Below are positions 44,073-55,000 of a stretch of 64,000 nucleotides of DNA, piece after piece. The number at the start of each line of letters is the position of its first letter. Positions within the stretch are counted from its first letter, which is position 1. A program made the position numbers and the translations under genes. The notes below the pieces were generated by a model. That model ran no database searches. It saw only the letters and a program-made list of their open reading frames with translations, and had not been told where the DNA came from. This stretch comes from Drosophila persimilis (lineage: Eukaryota > Arthropoda > Insecta > Diptera > Drosophilidae). Location of the stretch: NCBI RefSeq assembly GCF_003286085.1, contig NW_020825289.1, positions 20,858,001-20,922,000 on the forward strand. Reading direction: 5' to 3'.

Positions 44073-44789
44073 TTTTAGACAATTTTGGAAAGATATTGAA
44101 AAAAACCCGACCACGATATTCTTTTATTCCATTGACATTCTGTTTCCCCCAGCCATGAAATGACCTTGTTCGCTATGCGAACCTTTTGTGCTGAATGGCC
44201 AAATGCAAATGCGAATCTGAATGGGGAGCCCCATTCACAGAAATCATATTACGCATACGCCCCCTTCCACACAGAATGCTCCAGCAGTTTTTGATTTTAT
44301 GTCAATTTCCCTGCTCTCTTAAAGGGAATAGATTGTGGAATGCAGCGATCTGTGTTTGCACATTTCGTTGCTGCCCAATACCAAAGGGACTCGTAAACAC
44401 TTGGCCAACACGCACACACCCACGCAAACAGACGGCACACACACAGATAGTATAGTCAGAGAAAGGAAGGAAATGTGCATTGAGATTGAGTGGGGGAAAA
44501 AGTTGGACCGAGGGTTCGGTTCAATCCTTGACCCGTCATAACGTCCCCCCAGCTGACAGCAGAGTTAAATGAGATATGCTTTTACATTTTTTCGATAAAT
44601 TTCCTTACACTTGCTCGAGTCCGACCGACTTTTTGGATAGAGGGGAGGGATAACATTATTAGCAAGAGAAAACTTTAACATAAAAATGGCAAACGGATTT
44701 GCGCAGAGCTTGAAATTGAGATTTACTAGGGAGCAATATTTATGGCAAACGCCAAACTGCAAAGTGCAACGAGAAACGAGAACGCAACG
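44073..44789. other. Non-coding spacer before the lectin cassette
   Basis: No gene recognised. Sequence related to the lectin cassette begins at about 44790. Confidence 0.6.
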
Positions 44790-44907
44790 AAGCTAAACCA
44801 ATTTGGACAAAGTGCTTAGTTATCCCAGATTCCCGCTGCTTATCGGGGGGATCGGATGACAGTGATGAATGCGAAAGGCAATTAGGAGCCAAGGGTGCAA
44901 AAAGATG

Positions 44908-44918
44908 TATATATAAGG
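44908..44918 (+). promoter_or_regulatory. TATA box of lectin gene 1
   Basis: TATATATAAGG lies 37 bp before the ATG at 44955, predicting a start site near 44940 and a very short leader. Confidence 0.75.
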
Positions 44919-44954
44919 ATAGTTGCACTCCGTATTGGCTTATACGAAGCAAAG

Positions 44955-45470
44955 ATGCGTTCCCTGTCTCTCATCTGTCTGCTCTTCGGCCTGGCCTGGG
45001 CCCAAACGACGCCATCACCCGATGGAAATTCAACCTCTGACATCCAATTTTCTCCGTTCGTTGTTACCGATGGGAAGTACGCCCTGGGCACCTTTGCCAA
45101 GGTGAACTGGTACCAGGCCCAGGCCACCTGTGCCTCCTACGGCTACACTCTGGTCAGCATCACCACGGAGAGCGATCAGCGGGCTCTGCGCAATTTCCTG
45201 TACACACGCGGCAGCTCCCAGCTCCAGCTGCTGAACGAACCCGTGTGGACCTCGGGCACGGATCTGGCTAATTCCGACAACTGGATCTGGTTCAGCAACG
45301 GACGCACCTTCACCTACCGCAACTTCCAGCCCGGTTTCGATTACTATCCCAGCGGGTACAGGCACTGCCTGGGCCTCTATGCCATCAACAGTACCTGGGT
45401 GAACGAGGAATGCAGCGAGCAGCGCTACTTTGTGTGCGAGAAACGTTGCCTGTTCGACGACGTCAATTAG
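44955..45470 (+). CDS. Secreted C-type lectin (copy 1)
   Basis: 171 residues with signal peptide MRSLSLICLLFGLAWAQ and one C-type lectin domain (about 38-165). Cysteines at 59, 138, 153, 161 and 165 fit the family pattern (C59-C161 and C138-C153 expected). The hallmark WIW occurs at 110-112 and WVNEEC near the end. The EPN/QPD calcium-sugar motif is not evident (QPGFDYYPSG instead), so carbohydrate specificity is uncertain. The start at 44955 was chosen because the TATA box lies inside the longer upstream frame. Expected role is a secreted recognition, immune or reproductive lectin. It is almost identical to copy 2, with changes at 134-135 (GY versus EN) and 145 (N versus T). ATTAAA at 45508-45513 may serve as the poly(A) signal. 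Confidence 0.92.
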   Translation: MRSLSLICLLFGLAWAQTTPSPDGNSTSDIQFSPFVVTDGKYALGTFAKVNWYQAQATCASYGYTLVSITTESDQRALRNFLYTRGSSQLQLLNEPVWTSGTDLANSDNWIWFSNGRTFTYRNFQPGFDYYPSGYRHCLGLYAINSTWVNEECSEQRYFVCEKRCLFDDVN

Positions 45471-45561
45471 TGGAGATGTTGGTTTATAAACATACTATAC
45501 ATAAATCATTAAAATATTCAGCAGCAAAACAGAATTCAATGATTTCTGAATTTTCAAATGC

Positions 45562-45804
45562 AAAACGCTTCTGAAGCTTAAGTTCATAGAGGGAGAAAAC
45601 GTCTGGAGCAAGGTGATCTCCCTGTTTGCAATTACTGGCGGATTGTCGGATTGCCCAAGCTGATGGAGAAAGTCTTGGAGGTGATTGAGGATGAGCTGGT
45701 GCCCTGGATCAATGAGAACCAACATTCAAAGGAGATTGTATTCAAATGTGTTGCTTTTTTAGAGCGGCATCAGGACAATACGCATGTTCTGCCTGACGCT
45801 GTAA
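45562..45804 (+). pseudogene. Bcl-2 family (Buffy-like) pseudogene fragment
   Basis: One frame reads VWSKVISLFAITGGLS (from about 45601), then shifts to another reading LPKLMEKVLEVIEDELVPW (from about 45653), continuing INEN, and after an interruption NTHVLP. In Drosophila Buffy, as I recall it, the corresponding stretch is ITWSKVISLFAIAGGLS, eleven residues, LPKLMESVSEVIEDELVPWINENGGW and NTHVLP. These are the BH1 and BH2 regions. Here the eleven residues between the blocks are missing, the frame is shifted and extra sequence separates INEN from NTHVLP. The conserved core lacks BH3/BH4 and the C-terminal anchor. It is a non-functional fragment of a host gene. Confidence 0.82.
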
Positions 45805-46133
45805 TGGGAGCATTTGAATTCGCCGCCACAATACCTGCAGCCGCGCCAACTCTCACTGCTACGTAACTCAGCTTAAAAGCTCTCTGCTTTCTTGGAGCGC
45901 AATTCAAATCTTACTTGGGTGCGGTGCCGTCCCATTGTTGGGCAGACGCTGGGACCTGCTCTTCGTGATGCTTGACCTCCAGGAGGAACAGGTCTGGCTT
46001 TTACTGATAGCACAAGTATCAACCCTGGAACGAATTTCAGCTCAAGGTTCAAGCTTTTTCTTAGCCCCCATGACAAATGTATAGTTGATATTGAAATTCC
46101 AATATCTTGTACTTTTGGCATTCAAAAAAAGTC

Positions 46134-46779
46134 CTAAACATATATTTGATTGTTGATGGTAGTGTCGTTCAACAGACAAATGTTCTCGCATATGAAATTG
46201 AACTTCTGATTGCAGGGTGCCGCATGCCACATTGTGTCTAGGCCCAGCATAAGGCAAGCATCGCTAGCATTCTCATCCGACGGCGGCTCCTTCTCAGCCC
46301 AGAGACTGTACGTCATGGGTAGCCCACTGCTCAGCCAGGTCCATGAGGTGTCGTCTTCCACCAGATTCGTGGCGCCCAACCAGAAGCGCTTATCGCCCAA
46401 GACATAATCTAGGAAAATGGGCAACATTAGAGGTTTCCTTTGGCGGAATGGGATTGGGGGTTTTCCAAGCCTTACTACTACGATTGACCCGCTGAAGCAT
46501 CAGCAAATGTTGATCCGGATTGTTCACAGTGGCTAGGACGGCACCGACGCTGTTGCAAATGTAATGGGCCTCGAACCAGTTGACCTGAAGAGACCCAAAA
46601 GATACCCAGAAATAGCTAGAACTTAGAAGGTGACCAGGTCTTACCTTGGCAAAAGTCGCTACGGAATAGTGTTCATTGCATTGAACCAAAGGATTACAAT
46701 CGTAACCGAATATCAACTCCAAATTAGTGTTGTTGGTGGCTACAGTGACACCACAGACGATGAGCAAAATGAAAAGCAT
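46134..46779 (-). CDS. Secreted C-type lectin, three exons
   Basis: Exons are 46645-46779, 46476-46584 and 46134-46408 (135, 109 and 275 nt), all with GT-AG introns of 60 and 67 nt; 172 residues. Signal peptide MLFILLIVCGVTVA is followed by a lectin domain: VNWFEAHYIC, KRFWLGATN, SWTWLSSG, then EKEPPSDENASDAC and the C-terminal CENIC. EPP replaces EPN in the sugar-binding loop, so binding is uncertain. The exon structure differs from the single-exon lectins beside it, so this is an older paralogue. It might be the counterpart of D. melanogaster CG11211, a lectin I remember near Ptr, but I cannot confirm that. It is head-to-head with copy 2 of the other lectin; start codons are 233 bp apart. 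Confidence 0.9.
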
Positions 46780-46811
46780 TCTGAACAGAGGTGTCTGCCC
46801 CTAAGGGAAAC

Positions 46812-46821
46812 CCTTTTTATA
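46812..46821 (-). promoter_or_regulatory. TATA box of the three-exon lectin gene
   Basis: The sense strand reads TATAAAAAGG, 32 bp upstream of the ATG at 46779. It forms one half of a compact bidirectional promoter with the TATA box at 46966. Confidence 0.72.
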
Positions 46822-46965
46822 GTCTGAGTCTAAGGCTAAGAATCGCGAAGCTAAACCAATTTGGACAAAGTGCTTAGTTATCACAGATTCCCGCTGCTTA
46901 TCGGGGGGATCGGATGACAGTGATGAATACGAAAGGCAATTAGGAGCCAAGGGTGCAAAAAGATG

Positions 46966-46976
46966 TATATATAAGG
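46966..46976 (+). promoter_or_regulatory. TATA box of lectin gene 2
   Basis: TATATATAAGG, 37 bp before the ATG at 47013, identical in sequence and spacing to copy 1. Confidence 0.75.
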
Positions 46977-47012
46977 ATAGTTGCAGTCTGTATTGGCTTA
47001 TACGAAGCAAAG

Positions 47013-47528
47013 ATGCGTTCCCTGTCTCTCATCTGTCTGCTCTTCGGCCTGGCCTGGGCCCAAACGACCCCATCACCCGATGGAAATTCAACCTCTGACA
47101 TCCAATTTTCTCCGTTCGTTGTTACCGATGGGAAGTACGCCCTGGGCACCTTTGCCAAGGTGAACTGGTACCAGGCCCAGGCCACCTGTGCCTCCTACGG
47201 CTACACTCTGGTCAGCATCACCACGGAGAGCGATCAGCGGGCTCTGCGCAATTTCCTGTACACACGCGGCAGCTCCCAGCTCCAGCTGCTGAACGAACCC
47301 GTGTGGACCTCGGGCACGGATCTGGCCAATTCCGACAACTGGATCTGGTTCAGCAACGGACGCACCTTCACCTACCGCAACTTCCAGCCCGGTTTCGACT
47401 ACTATCCCAGCGAAAACAGGCACTGCCTGGGCCTCTATGCCATCACTAGTACCTGGGTGAACGAGGAATGCAGCGAGCAGCGCTACTTTGTGTGCGAGAA
47501 ACGTTGCCTGTTCGACGACGTCAATTAG
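47013..47528 (+). CDS. Secreted C-type lectin (copy 2)
   Basis: 171 residues; it differs from copy 1 at three residues only, all in the sugar-binding side of the domain (134-135 and 145). At DNA level the coding copies differ at roughly eight positions, so the duplication is recent or gene conversion is active. Signal peptide, cysteines and WVNEEC are the same. It shares a short head-to-head promoter region with the three-exon lectin. AATAAA at 47589-47594 is a good poly(A) signal. The 3' flank departs from copy 1 by a short insertion just after the stop codon. Confidence 0.92.
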   Translation: MRSLSLICLLFGLAWAQTTPSPDGNSTSDIQFSPFVVTDGKYALGTFAKVNWYQAQATCASYGYTLVSITTESDQRALRNFLYTRGSSQLQLLNEPVWTSGTDLANSDNWIWFSNGRTFTYRNFQPGFDYYPSENRHCLGLYAITSTWVNEECSEQRYFVCEKRCLFDDVN

Positions 47529-48044
47529 TGGAGACCATGGGTCCTTGAATTTATCGGTGTTGGTTTATAAACATATTATACATAAATCAATAAAATATTC
47601 AGCAGCAAAACAGAACTAAATGATTTCTTCCTGACGCTGGTGATGGGAGCAATTTAAATTTTCCGCCACAATGACTGCAGACGCGCCAACTCTGACTGCT
47701 ACGTGACAGAGTTTAAAAGCTCTATGCTTTCTTGGCGCGCAATTCAAGCTCAAATTATTTCTCCTCCGAAATCATAATTTTTTCCATGTGAAACACATGC
47801 AACGAACGATTTATTAAGTTTACAATTACATTTCAAAGTAACAGAAATAATTTTGAAGTAAATCTTAAATTTGTATGTTTTCTTTGCCATCTTTCGCATA
47901 CTGAGGGTTCTGATCTTGCGGCGTGGCTGGGATTTCCTGCCATACTTGACACGGTCGGAATCCAGAAATGGAAATCTTACTTGATTGCGGTGCCGTCGCA
48001 TTGGTGGGCAGACGCTGGGACAGAGTAATAGCTTGAATATCAGT

Positions 48045-48121
48045 CCTGAGCAATATGAAAAGCATTCTGAACAAGGGGTCTGCCCCTAGTCTGAGTCTAA
48101 GCCTGAGTCTGCGCGATAAGA
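48045..48121 (-). pseudogene. Remnant of the three-exon lectin gene, 5' end only
   Basis: ATGAAAAGCATTCTGAAC, then GGTCTGCCCCTA and GTCTGAGTCTAAG (plus strand) match the start-codon and leader region of the lectin at 46779. The TATA segment and the rest of the gene are gone. It is the end of cassette copy 2. Confidence 0.75.
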
Positions 48122-49006
48122 ATGCCATCAGAAGTCGCTCAAAAAGCCATTTACTTATCAAAAAACTTTAGTCGTTATTACTCGTGAATTTCTAGGAAAA
48201 TATAAAATTTTTTATTCAATAGCAAAAATTGTAAACGCTTTACAAACTTGTCCCCAGATTTCTTAAGATTCAGTACAGGCTAAGCATATCATCAGGCCTA
48301 TGTAGGTTTAGGTGTCTGTGTCTGTGGCCCAAGGAAGTGGCCCCTAAAAAATAATAGTTATTAAATATTCAGCGTTGCTTTTGCACTATACAAAACATAT
48401 ATATATCATCATCATCATCTTCATGTCGTCTTTACAATAATTATATTTATATTTATCATCATTGAACACTAAAGCTAGAAATTAATTTAAATAAACACTG
48501 ATATGGGGAAGGAACCCTAAGTCTGACTCAAGTAACATGTAGACATAATGCTAGCATATATACTATACATATATTAGTATTTGTGTGTAGATGGTACCTT
48601 AAGTTGTGTGACTTGGGAGCTCGTTTCTTCTGCTGAATGAAATGGTTTTCGCATAAATAAATCGATCATTTTCAATTGTTTCACACTGTGGGAAACAAGA
48701 GTAGGGTTTGTCTGTTTCCTAATCTGAGTATTCTACATAGTGTTCCAAATGCGGGGCAAGCTACTACAGAATGAAGACAAAATCGGTTGAGAGAGAGGAT
48801 ACGTACAGAACCACCTGCTAGTGTGTAGTTTCATTAAAGATCTCCTAACTTAACTAGTATAGTATATCATGTTGACAAGACAATTAGCTCTGATCTTCTC
48901 TGCTCTGGTCCATCTCTCTATGTAGATTCCTGTCCGTTACGCCAAACAAACATCTCGCTCTCTCTCTCTCTCTCCAAGGATATCCTCTTCTCTATGGATC
49001 ATTCTT
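48122..49006 (-). other. Ptr: Probable Ptr 3'UTR
   Basis: 885 bp downstream of the Ptr stop. The sense strand has AATAAA at 48216-48211, which would give a 3'UTR of about 0.8 kb. It includes a (TC)n tract at 48953-48974. Extent not proven. Confidence 0.45.
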
Positions 49007-52000
49007 TTAGTGATAATAATCCCCATATTGGTATGTGGGAGGCTGTTTCGTGGCCTTGCCGTTCTTCTGTGGCTGGTAGAGATTGTGATGGGAAGACGAG
49101 CGGTAGGCGAAGCTGGGCGGGGCAGTCTCTGGTTGTCGCTGGGCTGGGGATTGGGTGCGTCGCGCCCGACGCTCCTCGATATTCGCCGGCCAGCGCTGGT
49201 GGTGGCGCGTCGAGTCCTCAGAGGAGCGTCGGCGGTGGTACCTTTTGGCCGAGGACGAGTTCCCCAGTGGCGGCTGAGCCGCAATCGGGGATGAGTCCCG
49301 CCCTGACTGCTGGCGATAGCTGCCCTCATCGCCACTGCCTCCGCTCAGCACTCGATCATGGGGATACTGGCGCCGCAGGCGCTCATCCACGGAGGAGTTG
49401 GGGGTGCCCTGCATGTCGATGATGTCCCCGTGGGAGTTGCGACGCGCCCGCTGCATGTCCAGGTCGTAGTTCTCGTATGGACTGCGTCGCTGCCGGCTGC
49501 GCTGCTGCTGCTGCTGTTCGTGGGCGTCCAGGCGCTGCCGCCACTCGGCTGCCGACACCTGCTGGCCGTAGAGATCGGGCTGGGCCTGGAACTGAGCTTG
49601 GACATGGCCAGCGATGATGCTGCCATTCGGGCCGCCGTAGATATTCTGGTAGGAGGAGCGACGCCAGCCCTCTTCGTAACGGCGGCGGGGATCCTGTGCG
49701 GCCTCCTCCTCGGCTGCGGCATTGGCCAGCTGCTGGCGGCGCTGCGATCGACTGGAGCTGCTCTCCGACGAGTCCTCGCCAGAGGTGCCCAGGCCCTGGT
49801 CCTTCTCGTCCACGCCATAGGCCTTGTAAGGAGCTCCGAGGAAGCCCTTGGAGCCATAGGGTCCATTGATGCCCATGGTGGGGTACTGCATGTAGTACGA
49901 CTGGGAGAAGGGCTTCTCCGGCTTCCTCTCGTCCAGGCTGTCGTCGACCTCAGCCTCGCTGCCATCGTCCCGACCCGTCCAGGTCAGGCAGGAGCCGGGT
50001 CCGAAGAGGGAGAGCAGCACAGGCAGCAGGAACAGGCCGTGCATTGCCCCGAAGAAGATCACCAGGAAGACCATTTTAAAGAAGACCAGGAAGATGTAGC
50101 TTTGAGCTAGTAGTAAAGCCACAATACCGAGAATCGTGGAGCTGGATCCCTGGATGATGGGCAGGCCCAGCGAGTGGAGGGCCTCGCGGACACGGGCCTT
50201 GGGACTGCGCTTCTTCGAGGACATGTAGGTATAGCAGATGTGGGCGGTGAAATCCACCGAAAAGCCGATGCACATAATCAGGTTGATCATCGAAATCGAG
50301 TCGAGATTGACGTCCCACAGGGCCATGTAGCCGGCGACGCCCAGCTCAATCGAGATCACGGAGAAGGCCACCCACAGCGAGCAGAGGATGTTCGGTATGA
50401 AGATGAACGAGATGATCATCATGATGATGGCTCCGATGACCATGGCCTGCAGCGAGACGGGACGCACCAGCTCGAACTGATCGAAGAACACGAAGTAGGG
50501 ATGGAAGATGGAGGCATTCAGTGGCGAATCTCTGCAGATCTGGCGCAGATCCCGCACCATTTCCTTCTCGTGATTGGTATCCGTAATGTTGACGGCCTGA
50601 ATGAGGAATCGCGAGGCAATGATCTGGGTCTCATCGTCGTTGAAGCGCACGTCCAGCGAGAAGGGATTGCCGGGGAAGAGCCAGTGCTCTTTGACCGCGT
50701 CGATGAAGGATTGTTCGTCATCGACGGTGGCATTCAGCAGCTCGGTGTTGCGATCCAGGAAGGAAAGGAAGGAGCGCAGCCAGGACTCGGTGTAGCGCCT
50801 GGAGGTCACATACGAGGTGTGCTCCAATGTGCTCGTCAGATTCTCCACCTGCTCCTGCACCAACGGATCCGAGTAGTTCAATGGCCCGGCAATGATCACC
50901 TGCAAAGAATGAGGATCTGATCAGAACTGGGGGACTAAGGAGATCTTTGGACACCACTCACCTGCATTCGGTAGGGAAACTCGCGGTAGTAATCATCCTC
51001 ACGATCGAAGAACTCCACGGAGTACGAGTCCTCACGGGAGAGCTTGCGCCGCTCGAGACCCTCCTTGATCTGGGTAATGCCGTAGCAGGCCCCCACCAGA
51101 TAGCTGGCAAAGGCCAGGATGATGATGACCTTGCACCATTTGTTGTTGATCACAGCGGACATTTTGTCCTTGAAGAAGGCCATCAGCATGTGATCCTTGT
51201 TGTCGATGGGATTGTCGGGATCCGCGGGATCGATGCCGCCCGCCATGATCGCCTTGTAGAGGAAGTTGCGTTTCTCTGCAAAGCGGCAAAGACAGACAGA
51301 CAAACAGAAAGAAGTGTGAACAACTGAGCGGTAAGACAAGTTCCCATTGACCTCAATTTTAGCCAGCATTTGCAGCCACTAGTCTAGTTAGTCACGATCA
51401 AGTTCATGTTGCAGCTGCTGGCTGCAGCTCCGCAATCTCTGAGCCGGTTGTTGTGGTTCTCTGTCCACATTTCAAACTCTAGCCGAGTGGACTTTGTAGC
51501 ATGTGCAACAGACAAATCAAAACAAAACAAAAGCCCCATCCCCATCCGATTTGGGCAGTTCACTCACCTTTAATGGCCACCGACATCGGCTGGACCCGGC
51601 AGCCGAATATGGAATGCAAATTCTTGCGCTCCCTGTACCCCGAGATGGCCATGCAGGCGGCAAAGAAGGTGATGTGCCACATGAACGTGAAGCAGACGGC
51701 GAACACCGAGTAGGTGCAGAATATCTTCACCGATCGGAAGGGACTGATGATGCCAATCAGAAACGAAATGAAGTCAGTGACCGAGGTGATGGTGATCGAC
51801 ACCGCCGCCTCGGACATCATGTGTCCCATGCGTTCGGCCACCGGCATCTTGGCCCTTGTCCGCCGCCAGGCAGCCAACATCACAAATGTGTCATCGATGC
51901 CAATGCCTATAGGAGAGAATCGGCTTAGAGAATGGGAGAGATTTTTGTGTTTATCCTCTGTTTACCAATCATCAGGAATGGGGCGGCCAGGTTGATGCCA

Positions 52001-55000
52001 ATGAACTCGATGCCGCAGTACATGGCCAGGCCAAAGGCCGCCAGTGTCGCCATGATGGCCGAAATATTGCCCATCAGACCCAGGAAGGGCTTGGATCGCA
52101 CGGCATCCCCCATCATGCAGGTAATGATGCTGAAGAGACCCATCAGCAGGAAAGTGGAACTGAAATAGGGCACCACTGTCTTGGTGTTCTTCTCCAGCTC
52201 GTGGTCCAGGGTGCGTGAGGCGAAGTACGACACCGAGATGTGCTTGAACAGTCCAGAGTCCTCGGCGTGTCCCACCACCCGCAGGAAGGTCTCCTCCCAT
52301 TCGGCGCCTCTGCAAGACACATTACATTACATTAATCTCCGAAACAACCTATGGATTTCCGCCACGGAACTCACTTGGCATCCTGCCGCTTGGTGTCGGC
52401 GGTCACGAAGTATACCAGCTGTATGGCCGGCACACTGATCACATAGTTGTCTTCCGTTAGCTTTGTGCCGCCAAAGAAAACGGGAAATAGATGGGCATCC
52501 CAGGTGACGGGATTAAACATGAACGGAAACGTGAGATTCAGTTGTCCCGTCTCAAGCTAAAAGGAAACCCAGATGGACATGGAATTAGCATATTATTGGA
52601 TAAGCGAATGATTCCTCTGGTCACTCACATCATCCATCAGGGCATCTAGGTTGAGGATATCATTCTCGAAGCACTCGTTCTCCCAACGCGCACAATTATC
52701 CTTGTAGGTGTACGTATCCCCATCGTAGGTGCTCGTGGCATTCTGTATGAGATTGTCCAGGGTCCTCAGCTCCTGGAAGACCTCACGCCGAATCATGTTC
52801 TCATCGCCATCCTTCGTTATCACTATGACCCGTCCGAAGCGACCTGAAAGGTGGAAAGATTATCGATTAGCCCATGGTTATCGTCAAACAATTAGATATC
52901 ATTTGTTGGCTTGGACTTGGGCACTCCGGCTGCTCCGAAGGCTGCTGCTCTCCACACGCTGATACGTGATAATAATTTCAATTTAATTCGCATTGAATTT
53001 CATTCAATTCTGCCTTTGCTTTATTATTTCGTTTGTGTTTGCTCCATCGACCACTTGATATTGGCCGATTGTTCCAATCGTTATTTGTGTTTAATGCGCC
53101 ATAACCAATGCAGCCTCGTGGACTTGCGTCAGTGATTGTCTCTAGACATGTGTCTACACACTAAATCGTTATAGATATATACCTAAGAAGTATCCGCCTA
53201 GCTACCAGAAAACGTGCCACATTCCACGTAGCAGAGCAACACCCCAAAAGATGCTTAGAAGATGGGTGGAGAGATTTTAGGGGATGAGTATATGTATACA
53301 TCATCGTTTTCCTATCGGTATATCTTTGTTTCCAAACCATTTATGAATGAGCTTGGGACTTCAGCAACAAAATTACTGCCATAAGCAACCCATTCACGTC
53401 TTACAGAAAGATTTTTCAAACGAAGGAAAAAATAATTAGACAACAATCGAATAAGCGAGAGTCTTCGCAGTCTATCGAACAAATTGAGGAACTAAGTGGG
53501 AAAGTATCTCGTTGACAACACACTTTTCTCAACATCCCAAACAGGAAACATCCATGCCAAGCCCAGCCGGATATCCTAACTGCCAGACAATACGATAGAA
53601 AGAAAAAAAATATTAGATGACGATCCACTTTGAAATGTTTATCGGACAAATCAATTTTTATATAACATTTGGGCGGACTAACAAAGCGAAAAAAATGCAA
53701 CAAATTAAACATTTTTTTCGTCGTCTGCTTTTGTTGTGTTGTTGCGCTCCATAAAAAAGATACGATAATGTTCAAAGACGGGGAAAGTGGCTCGGCTCTC
53801 GGTAAGCATCAAGTTTTGCTATTTGCAATCTTGCGGCACATTCGTGTGCGGCATGCCGGCCAAAAGTGCAATCGTGGCGAGGCACACAGCACAGCGCAGC
53901 GCAGCGCATTGGTGGCTAACTGGTCGTAACCGACTAAATGCGGTCTAGATAATACCGTTGAGACTCTTGGTGCTTGGATCTCTTGCTTGTGGATCTCTTG
54001 TGGTTGGTGGCCTCCACACACACTCGGCAGAGTTTCATTTCTACTGCCACAGACGATTGTCAAAATCAAAGTTCAATGATGAAGAGTCGGCGAACGGGTA
54101 CCAATCTCCACGTACTCGGAAAGATGTCAGATCTACATATATACTCGAAGATGGAGTTGAAGATGGAGCTGGCGAGCTCTTGGAGATGCTCGTTGCACAT
54201 CGAGTGCAGTCCAACAGAATGAGGTTAATTATTTCGCAAGAATAATTGCAAATGCTCTTTCGAAGCGAAATTTTAAGCCATAAAACCAGATCAGAAACCA
54301 TTCGCTGCACTCTGTATGATGCATTTTTATGAGCGAAGCTCATTTTGTTTCGAGCACACGTTTCTAGCATTTTCCCCCTAGTTTTTACACTCGTTTCTCC
54401 CATTTTCCTCTTGTGTGCTGGCAAATGAAATATTAATGCCAAATTATGCAAATGGCGAACTAAGTCGAAAGAGAAACAACTGTACTGTACCCTTTTCGCT
54501 GTGGATAAACATTTAGTTCGGTTCGAGCAAACATTCAGTACGTTAACTAACGCAACCACCCACCAATTGGCTATGGCCCACACAGATACGTACACATGTG
54601 CATATAAATACTCGACCGAGTGTACCCATCACTCCCTCGCACCGCACACTTGACTGGCAGTAAAACCGATTGCAAACAAAACACTGCTATTTTTAGCTTA
54701 TATAACAGTCTGGAACTGTACTCTGGCACTCTGTTATATTTGCACTTTGGCTTCAAACAGTCACCTCCTCCCATATGGTCTAGTGGCTAGGATATCTGGC
54801 TTTCACCCAGAAGGCCCGGGTTCGATTCCCGGTATGGGAAACTAAAATTTTTTTTAATCTAATCTAATTTTTCTTCATTTTTTTTTTGGTTTCTCTTTAG
54901 TTTGGATTCTGCAACTGCTTTGGCTTTTGTGGCACAATGTCATTTGGCAATTATGCGGCATTTTGTTGAAGTTTGTTACTGTTGTGGCTATTATTACTAT

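Larger units (their letters stand above)
44790..46847. repeat. Lectin cassette, copy 1 (tandem duplication unit)
   Basis: It begins GAAGCTAAACCAATTTGGAC and is repeated from 46848 with an offset of 2058 bp. It contains a plus-strand lectin gene, a Bcl-2-family fragment and a minus-strand lectin gene. Confidence 0.9.
46848..48121. repeat. Lectin cassette, copy 2 (partly deleted)
   Basis: Matches copy 1 from 46848. The lectin gene is kept. The Bcl-2 fragment is deleted (the join lies near 47629, ATTTCTTCCTGACG), and only pieces of the minus-strand lectin side remain up to about 48121. Confidence 0.88.

Noticed and set aside
49358-50920. Two long plus-strand open frames (about 250 residues each) over the last Ptr exon
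   Set aside because: They are antisense shadows of strongly codon-biased Ptr sequence; the minus strand has the conserved protein and correct splice sites.
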